From: Rhytidiadelphus loreus
Taxonomy: Eukaryota > Streptophyta > Bryopsida > Hypnales > Hylocomiaceae
Assembly: GCA_947034895.1 (NCBI GenBank)
Contig: OX344761.1
Location: 23,200,863-23,264,862 of the forward strand
Reading direction: 5' to 3'
Length of the DNA stretch: 64,000 nt
The notes beneath the pieces were generated by a model, which was not told where the DNA came from, made no database searches, and saw only the letters and a list, made by a program, of their open reading frames with translations. Positions 56,151 through 64,000 of this stretch are shown piece after piece; position 1 is the first letter of the stretch; the number at the start of each line of letters is the position of its first letter. The position numbers were made by a program, and so were the translations under genes.

Positions 56151-59100
56151 ACTACTCTTCTATGCAGTTGAGTTATTAAAATCTTATCACAAAACCAATA
56201 TGTGATCATCTTTGTCCTTGCTCACCAAATTTGACAAGCTCAAATTTTACATCTATTTTTGAAGGGCCCTTATTCACTACTTGTATCTTATAAATAATCA
56301 AGTGACCAATCATCACTTAGAATAAAGGATAAAGTGACTAAACTTAAATGAATAGTAATTTGATGGGCCATTGCTCAACATGTTAAAATTGAAGGCCAAA
56401 AAAATATTTGGAAGGGTCTGGTGTACTTATCATCTATGTTTCGCATGTGACAACCCCTTTGATATCGAGCCATTATACATTATTCTCCTATCTTTGCCCA
56501 ATATGTTGATAGAATTGTGTGAGAACAAACTTAGATTAGCTACCTCAAGACTAGTCATGAAAGTCAAATGATGTGGTTGTCAGAAACATGTCATTGTTTT
56601 TGACAACAATGACATGGAAATAGCCAAGCATGTCACTGTGAAGCAACCCTCCAGAGGTCCAATATTTTATGCAATGCATTGTTGGAGATGCTCTAAATAG
56701 ATTTGAAAGAAGGAAGCAAAGCATTTGGGGCTTGTTCCAACTTTTAAAATGAGAAACATCTTTGAAGTGGGGCACTATTCCATATTGCATGTGTAACATT
56801 CTCGAGGAGTAGTGTCAACACCTTTGCAAAAGGAAAAGGAATGTGGATTCTTTTGGAACGCAATCTTCCTTTTGTGCACAATCTTGAGCTTCAATCAGAT
56901 GCAAGGTACCAAAAGCCACAAGAAGACAGTTGTTGACCACTCACCAAGAACAATGGGCATGCTCTTTACATTGAATGACAGAGTTGTTTTTAAGCCTTCT
57001 TTGGAGCCTTTTGCGGCCATCTGTACTTGGGAATTTCATTGGTGAATGTAGTTTTCACATTGCAAAATAATTTTATGATCATGGTTGTATTCCAGAGATC
57101 ATGGTGAGACAGGTTCTTTATTGTGTATATTTCTGCTATTAATTAATAATTAAAAAATTGATTTGTCAATCCTCAATAGCTAAACACTTCAATCTGGGAC
57201 TTTGCAAGTTGAATCGTACATTGCATTGTGGGGTCACTTTTTAAACATAAAATTGGTCGAGAATGGATCCGTACCCCCCTAAAATTAATAACTGGTCAAT
57301 AATGAATGCTTCAGGAGGACGAGGGATGGACGCCCAATTCAAAAATAAGGAGATCAGCCTATTACCCCACAGATACCTTGCAGAATCTATTTGTCAACTC
57401 AAATATAATTCATAGATTGAAAAGTTTGAGAGGAACCATCTGCAAGTAGAATCAAGACATTTCGACAAGAAATGGATTTTTTGTGATTTTTTAAAGTTTG
57501 TTGGGATTAAATTGGTAAAGTGTGGGTAGACTCATGCAATGACGTGTCCCCTTCCCAAGTGCATTGTCATGATGCTAAAGGGTTATTAAGATTGTGGGAA
57601 TGGATGGGTGACTAAGGCAAATGGAAGGGTCCAATAGATGTTAGATTCTTTAGTCCTCGTCTCCACTATTTACTTTGAGAATTGGAATCACCCATCATTA
57701 TGACACTTATTCTTGGTAAGCATCCTCTTCTCCTGAAGAGTTTTTTTTATTGGTCCTTTATTATGTTATTAATGGTAAGATAATAAGTTGTGTAAGAACT
57801 TTACATAAACATTTAAGAAAAAAGCAACTCCTACATATCAATTGAATAAGCCATTGGAGAAGTCATTTTACACAACACCATATCCTTAATCGAGCTAGAT
57901 TGAATAAAGAACCTATATCACAAACAACTTTATATCATTCTTGCACATGTGTCTTTCAATCATTTGTTCTTTTGAAAAAGCCATTGTTTGGTGTACATCC
58001 TTCCCCGATAAGAAGCTCCTTCATAGAGATTGATGAAATCACCATGGACCCAACCGAATATGAATTTGTGATGTAACGCATGCTCAAAAGCGCACACGTA
58101 GAAAGTTCGCCTTCCAAGATTTGATAAAATCTAAATGATGGATTCACATTCTTGAGTGGGGCAGCACGAGCCTCAACTTAAAGAATGTTATGCAAGGTGC
58201 TCTTTACTATTGACTCCCCAACCCGCCCCTCACAATATCTAGTTGCTTCTAATTTGAACACGCAACTGACAGCAGTGAGTGGGGCAGACCTACTTGAAAC
58301 CATGAAATGGATATGTCTTAATATACAGTAAACAATTGCAGCAAAGACATAAAATTTTACTGCAAGAACAAAATAAAAAAAAGAACGCGTTGTTGCACAA
58401 CTTTTGTCTGGAATGGATTTTTCGTTGGAATTTTCACACCAAAATGATGGTGCAGCTCTGGATCAATTGATCATCAATGCACCAATCTTCAGTGGCAACG
58501 TGGAAAAGAAAGAGCTAGTCTTCTGTATCTTTTGGAGAGCTAGTCCAAACTGATAAAAAAAATGGTTCAAAATGAACGGATTTGACCAACCTACGATTAA
58601 CCAAGCTTGTGTCACTTTTGGAGAGCTAGTCCAAACTGATTAAAAAAATGGTTCAAAATGGACGGATTTGACCAACCTATGATTAACCAAGCTTGTGGCA
58701 CGTAACTCACAGACGTGATGCTTTTCATACAACAAATATGCACTTCCATCATGGCATAACATTCTGGAGGAGCTCCTTTACATGAAGAATCTTGATTCTT
58801 TTTTAGCAACGTCAGCATCCTTCAAAAAAACAGAGAAGGTAAGTCGCTCACAAGCATCATGTGCGCATGTCGGACTTTTGAGTCGTATAAAGTGGGCACT
58901 CCAAATGCGCTGCTTGGCCCTAAACCACCATCTTCACTATGTGTACATCTCCTAAATCAATTATGTACCTATGTGGAAGAAACTGTTTTAGAACCAAACT
59001 TTGTTCTTTCATAACTTTTGCATACCTTTTGCATACGGTATCCAAAATGTGACAATTTTGGATACTTTCTATGAAAAATTGTAATATTTTAGTTATCCAC

Positions 59101-59786
59101 AATGCACTAGAAAGTAATAAATTTGGACACTTTTTGTGAAAAATAGTCAAAGACCTATAGGGATTAAATGAAAGGTTTATGATAGTTCTACCTTAATAGT
59201 GATATGACCCCAATTGCAATGAAGGGGATCAATTGAGATTGAATAATAGTGTTGAATTTATGTTTCTCATGGCATTACTCAAGAAGATTCTTGACCTCTT
59301 CTCTCATCCAAAAAGCCAAAAGAAATTATTAAAAAAATGATGACATGGACAAGGTCATTTAGATGTATCTTGGCACACACTTAATGAAAAAATGGGAGAA
59401 ACGTACAATTTTGAGCCTTTAAAAGGCAACAAAATCAAGAAAAATCATTCAAATTTGGAAAAAAGTCAAAACTATTTCTCAACCATTAATCTACAACAAA
59501 CTTTTGAAAAACTCTTGCATAAATTTTTTGAGGAATTTAAAATCCAATATGAAACCAGTTCTTTGAGTTGAAAACTAAATTCAAGTTTAAATTCAATGAA
59601 ATTATATCCAACTTCTAATCTTCAAAATGGTGCATGCTGTGAATGATTGATGATTTGCCTTAGAAATGTGGAGTGGGGTGGGGTGATGATAGGAGACATT
59701 AAAAAGAGTACCCCCTCATTCTAATGTCATCGTTGATACACTTGATCATTTAGTTTAACTGAAATTTTGTTGACCAATAGCCCGAC
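56151..59786. other. spacer with unassigned ORFs
   Basis: ORFs at 56812-57045 (plus; FTLNDRVVFKPSLEPFAA) and 57956-58147 (minus; NPSFRFYQILEGELSTCALL) look somewhat protein-like but have no recognisable family and no supporting splice context. They may be gene or retrocopy fragments. Confidence 0.35.
58530..58700. repeat. 85-bp tandem duplication
   Basis: Two adjacent units start TTTTGGAGAGCTAGTCCAAA at 58531 and 58616 and share GGATTTGACCAACCTA. They differ by only a few bases. Confidence 0.88.
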
Positions 59787-62700
59787 CTACCACAAGGAGT
59801 GTTGATAAGCAGTGTGTGGAACCCCAGAAGCTAGAATGTAAGAAAATCAGCAGAAAAAATAACAAAAGAATCTTGATCTTGCTCTTGGGTGGAGTGGAGT
59901 GAATAGAAGATCATGTTCAAGAAGGTCTGATTCCATAAACCCACCTTGCCAAGCAGTATATATTCAATAAACATTCTAAGAAAAAGACAATTCACCAGCT
60001 CAACATCGTCAAGACCTCAGATAATCCATTGAAGATACCCTAATAATGAATGTGTGAAACCCACTATCATGTGTGCAGAATGGAAGTCAGTGCAAGGAAA
60101 TTAATGAGAGAAGAGTCTAGACTCACCAGATATGTCGGGTGTAAAAAGCTTGGAAAGGGGCTTCAACGACGCTGAAGGAGACTGGTAATTTGTGGCGCTT
60201 CTGGAGCTTTCCTGCTGTACCATACTTGAATAACTAACACTGATACAGCTGAGTTTGCCATTTTCTGTAGAAGGTTCCTTTTTGGTCGAGGAAAGCCGCT
60301 GGTAAATTTGAAAGAAGTAGAAGGTCCTTGTTCGCTTTAGGCTCATTCCAAATAAATCTTTGCTTAATATGAACCATATGGTTTTGCATTGGCCCTGGGC
60401 AATAACAGAAATCCGACAAGTTAGAAGCACAAATAATGTTCTACTTGAATCAAAGCGCTACTTCAAGCAAAAATTGCTACTAATGGTTACTATGACTAAA
60501 TGATTAGTTATTAACTCCCACTCAGATTCCTGTCTACGGTTTAGACACAAGCGAGGATGCAGCAGTTTTCTTAAACCCTAAAGGACCAAGAGGTCCAAAT
60601 TGGGCTTCATGCATTTCGTAGCAGTTTTGAGAAACATCACTCTTTTTAGCATTTCATGAGAAACATCACTCTTTTTAGTCGTGAAAAATATGAGTGATGA
60701 ATCTCTCCTGATGGATCAAAGACAGAGTACAGAAGATTTCAAACGGCCAAAAAAATGAGGACTCGCCTTCGGAGATATTCGGAGATAACAGCATCAGCAT
60801 CCAATGTCTCAATGCGTTCGCTTAAGGCGGCCGCATCATCAATTGCGCGTTCCATCTGAGCTTCGTTTTCCTGTAAGAAAGGCGAGGAACAATTAAAAAA
60901 AATTCTAGTTTGATAAAATTAAACATATGACTTGAGTATTTCTGATAACATCGGTTGACAAATTGAAAAGAATATAACCAAGTGGGGAGTCAAGTGAATC
61001 TACCCATCGTTCCCAGAATTGATGAAGATCAGTAATGGAAGAGATTCTCAAGTTAACCAGGACATCAAAATTCGGTAGATGTTAATTGACGTAAAATTTG
61101 GTGACCTGAATCTTATACCTTGGACTTTATCAAGTTCAGTGCATGTTGTGCCATGCGCACCACAAAGGTATGTAAGTCTTGCTTCTTCTGCAATGGTAAT
61201 CCACAGCTTGCATGGTTACAGCACATCATGGAACGTGCATAGGAACTATAAACTTGCTCAATAAATTTGTCAGCTCACTTAACAGGAAGCCAGCAACTGA
61301 CTCTCTCCTCAAGCTGCTTTGTATTAGTTAGCAGCTGGCAGTAAGAGAAATTTAACTTATATATATGTGCTAACCAATATTTTTTATTTATTAATAAAAT
61401 TTGACAATCTTAATCAAAACACTATTATCTTTTTACATCCATAATCTCTGTTTATTCATCTGTATCTCCATAATGGCTAATTGGTTATCGCTTTATCAGG
61501 TTAAACCCCTATATTAGTTATCTTTTTGCTACTCCATACCAAATAAAAAGGAGATAGTTAATAGTACCACGCATTCTCTAGCCTTTCGATCGTAAATTTC
61601 AACTCTACGTGCAAGATTTCTCATTCACGACATAAATATCAAATGATGCAAGTAGCAACAGCGTGCCAACTTCCTTGAGCTACTACTATGAAAGTCAAGG
61701 TTGTCTGTCCCAAAAACTTGTGTGTCAACAACCTGATTTGAATCATGGTGAAGAGGTCAGAAATGTAAGAGTTGAATGGACTGGACCATTCCAAGGAGGA
61801 GATTGTAACTCTCGGAAGAAAATCACCTGGTATTTAATAGGGCATGCCGCACGGCACTTGATCGTTTGAGCAGACCGGATACTATCGCAGATCTCACACA
61901 CCTCCTCACTCAAGTATCGGCGCACTTTCTCCTGTGACAGTATTAAGTGAAATGTATGAGAGGAGATGGAACTTTCAACAAATTGCTGAATCTTCTCATA
62001 CAATACTCTTAGCAGTACAAAATGGTTACTTAGGACCAATTTAGATTGCACAGGTCAAGGCAACAAGCTTGAGATAACAAGAAATCCTATACCTTGATTG
62101 ATGCAAAAAACAGTTTTATTCATTTTACCTTGCTTTGTTAAATGTCAAATTTACACTAGTCCAAGTAACAAGAATGAGCATGCCAAAATCATTTGAGATA
62201 GCAAGAATTCAAGCAACCTCATTGAGTTATTGAGGTCAATTGGACAACTGTTCCCTCAAATGCATCATAAGGTGTCATAAATGCAATGGATTATTTTGAA
62301 CTCCTTACCTCAGACCTAGGTGAACACGGCGTTGGTTTGAATTTTTAAGCTTGTTGCTCCGACTGTGCGATCTAAACCGCCCTAATATGGAGCTAACAGG
62401 CAGCACTGGAAGCAGGTGATTGTGAATCTACCAGCATATTCCATATCAAACAGGAGATGAAACTTGTCAACGTACCCGTTTTATTTTTATTACAAATTGG
62501 TGCCTCAGGTAGCTGCGTATGATAGACGTTATTTTGGAGAGGGGCAAGCGGCGATGGCAGCTGAAACTTTCACCTTTCAGGTTGTACAACGCAGCATTAG
62601 TGATGAGAAGCACTCTCTTTCCCGTCCTCAGCCATTGAAGGAATTTGTGGCCACTTAGCGTACCATAAAATTTCACAACATGTCCGCTGAATTTGACATA

Positions 62701-63180
62701 TTCCTTGTCTGCACCTGCGGCGTCAGTCTGTCCACATTAGAATTATGGCCTTATTATCATTCAAAGTGCGGTGCAGACCTTGTATCTGCTAAAAGCAGAG
62801 TTGAATATAACGAATAATGCCATGAATAAGTGTTGGCTCGCCCTTTTTGGTGGTTCAATAGCGAATCTGAAATAGTGCTCAACCTTTAAGAATAACTCTA
62901 TTATCAGGAGAGTTTTCAAGCAACTGCAATGAGCTTCCCTGTCCTACCGATAGATCAGGGAAATTATATGAGACCTGCCCCCACACTCCATATGCTGCCA
63001 AATTTCAACAGAAATTTGAACATTGCACCACACGCTCTCCTTATTCTACATTTCGGGATTAATTTATGGAGTTTGCTACACCGACCAGATCATGCTTTGA
63101 CTCTTACCAAATTTTGAGAGGCATGATCGGATAAGAATGTTTTCTTGAAGATTGAGCTGATCATAAACCTCTATTTCCAT
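59787..63180 (-). CDS. probable multi-exon gene with a myosin-tail-homology-1 (TH1)-like domain
   Basis: The best-supported exons, minus strand, are 63108-63180 (ATG at 63178-63180; MEIEVYDQLNLQENILIRSC), 62884-62943, 62476-62714 and 61827-61931. Further likely exons are 61279-61313, about 61119-61184, an exon ending at 61004, 60767-60870 (with a GC donor), 60127-60394 and 59787-59830 (stop at 59787-59789). The first four exons splice in consistent phase. The exon at 62476-62714 reads DKEYVKFSGHVVKF, KRVLLITNAALYNLKG and RRLPLSKITSI, the pattern of TH1 domains, which bind acidic phospholipids in class I myosins. No myosin motor is visible. Later exons are helical and charged (AQMERAIDDAAALSERIETL). 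The second half of the TH1 fold is short. A frame-shifted continuation (DKFHLLFDMEYAG) sits just after the donor at 62476, so a missed exon structure or damage is possible. Confidence 0.5.
60570..60700. mobile_element. relic of a P-family end
   Basis: TTAAACCCTAAAGGACCAAG matches P-family ends. A 26-bp direct repeat (GAGAAACATCACTCTTTTTA) follows at 60630 and 60657. It lies within an intron of the TH1-like gene. No right end found. Confidence 0.4.
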
Positions 63181-63416
63181 GCCTCGAAATCGCGATTCCA
63201 AAAATCACTTTTTCGAAGACACTCGCTTCTTAATGCCTACTTGCAATTCTCAATCATTTCCTACCACAATCATTGTTCGTAAAGTATAGAACTCGCCTTA
63301 AAACCGGACCTATTCTAATACTGTAGCAGGATGCGACAATTTGTAAAACATCAAATGAGAGACAACGCGAGCACACAAAGTAGAGGCAATGAAACTTGTC
63401 ATAAGAGAAATTAATG

Positions 63417-64000
63417 TCACCCCTCAGACAGAAATGAATCGCAAAGAAATAAGGAAGGAAGGAAGAGCACCTGAAAAGCCTGCTTGCGCGTGAAGACCGT
63501 CTCTCTTCCGCTCCCAGAACAGCCCTTCAACTTCCAAACAGAAATGAAGAGCGAGCAGATATGCAATTCGCTAGCGTTTCCGTAGAAAGATTCCGCATCC
63601 ACCTCATAATGCTTAATCTCCGCAAGCAATGCAAAATATTCCACCATTGACTGCAGATACTTCACCTCCGTGAGGTTCAGACTACTCATTTGCCAAGCTT
63701 TCACTGTAAACTGATGACCTGTGTCAGCAAAGAGCAGATTTCAATTTCACATGCGTGAACTTTCAAATTTACATGCAATGTTCCTCAATTTCAATTTCAC
63801 ATGCGTGAATTTTCAAATTTACAAGCTTGATCCTCAATTTCGCAATGTAATTCGCGCAAAGAGAAGTTCGAAATTTTCAAATCAAAGAGTTGAGACATGA
63901 GAATGCTTACCGCATATATAACAACATCCGCATTGCTTCAGAACCTGGACTTGCCGAGAAAACAGAGACGAATCCAATACTGTAAAGCATGAACTGGAGT
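63417..64000 (-). CDS. 3' part of an unidentified gene running off the right edge
   Basis: Two exon-like blocks: 63911 to beyond 64000, ending at a GTAAGC donor, and 63471-63718 after a CTGACACAG acceptor. They join in frame to read QVLKQCGCCYICGHQF, SMVEYFALLAEIKHYEVDA and LHICSLFISVWKLKGC. The frame can run on to a stop at 63417-63419. The CxxCCxxC-like cluster hints at a metal-binding site, but no family is recognised. It may instead be the 5' part of the TH1-like gene, but the phase does not fit the exon at 63108-63180. Confidence 0.45.
63739..63837. repeat. 50-bp tandem duplication in an intron
   Basis: Two units start TTTCAATTTCACATGCGTGA at 63739 and 63789, with a few differences. They lie between the two exon-like blocks of the last gene. 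Confidence 0.85.

Overview
The window is AT-rich nuclear DNA from a plant, or possibly a streptophyte alga. The evidence is a 13-exon gene for the plant DUF707 family with canonical GT-AG introns, plant-type telomere/telo-box words (AAACCCTAA) near the left end, and plant-style CACTA-type MITEs. No bacterial features are present (no operons, no Shine-Dalgarno sites). The species cannot be fixed from the sequence alone. The clade looks non-model, because TTAA-flanked (piggyBac- or Kolobok-type) miniature elements are abundant.

Layout. 0-2.4 kb (minus): a decayed, intron-containing transposase-like gene. 3.3-4.6 kb: duplicated telo-box-rich DNA with no convincing gene. 5.3-6.7 kb (minus): a dead pogo/Tigger-type transposase interrupted by a perfectly palindromic 232-bp CACTA-end foldback. 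7.6-10 kb: AT-rich spacer. 10.2-13.4 kb and 24.25-27.4 kb: two copies of a ~3.1-kb segmental duplication, each with a TATA box, a signal-peptide-like ORF overlapping a second ORF with 27-residue tandem repeats (minus), and a 40-codon ORF (plus). Next to them lie two older diverged paralogous blocks (13.43-14.35 and 22.4-23.7 kb). Comparing these two blocks exposes the empty target sites of two later insertions. 16-24 kb also holds several TTAA-flanked elements. 31.8-39.0 kb (minus): the DUF707 gene, 513 codons, the only clearly intact conserved gene. Its introns hold a 22-bp minisatellite and foldbacks, and one exon end appears to derive from a MITE. 40-59 kb: mostly AT-rich repeat-derived DNA, including nested and head-to-tail TTAA elements. 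59.8-63.2 kb (minus): a probable multi-exon gene with a myosin-tail-homology-1 (TH1)-like domain. 63.4-64 kb (minus): the 3' part of another gene that runs off the window.

Overall this is a gene-poor, repeat-dense region. Two real gene loci sit at about 32-39 and 60-64 kb. A third possible locus is the duplicated 27-residue-repeat gene with a divergently oriented neighbour starting at about 27.3 kb. All gene models, splice sites and homologies were read by eye, and no database search was run.
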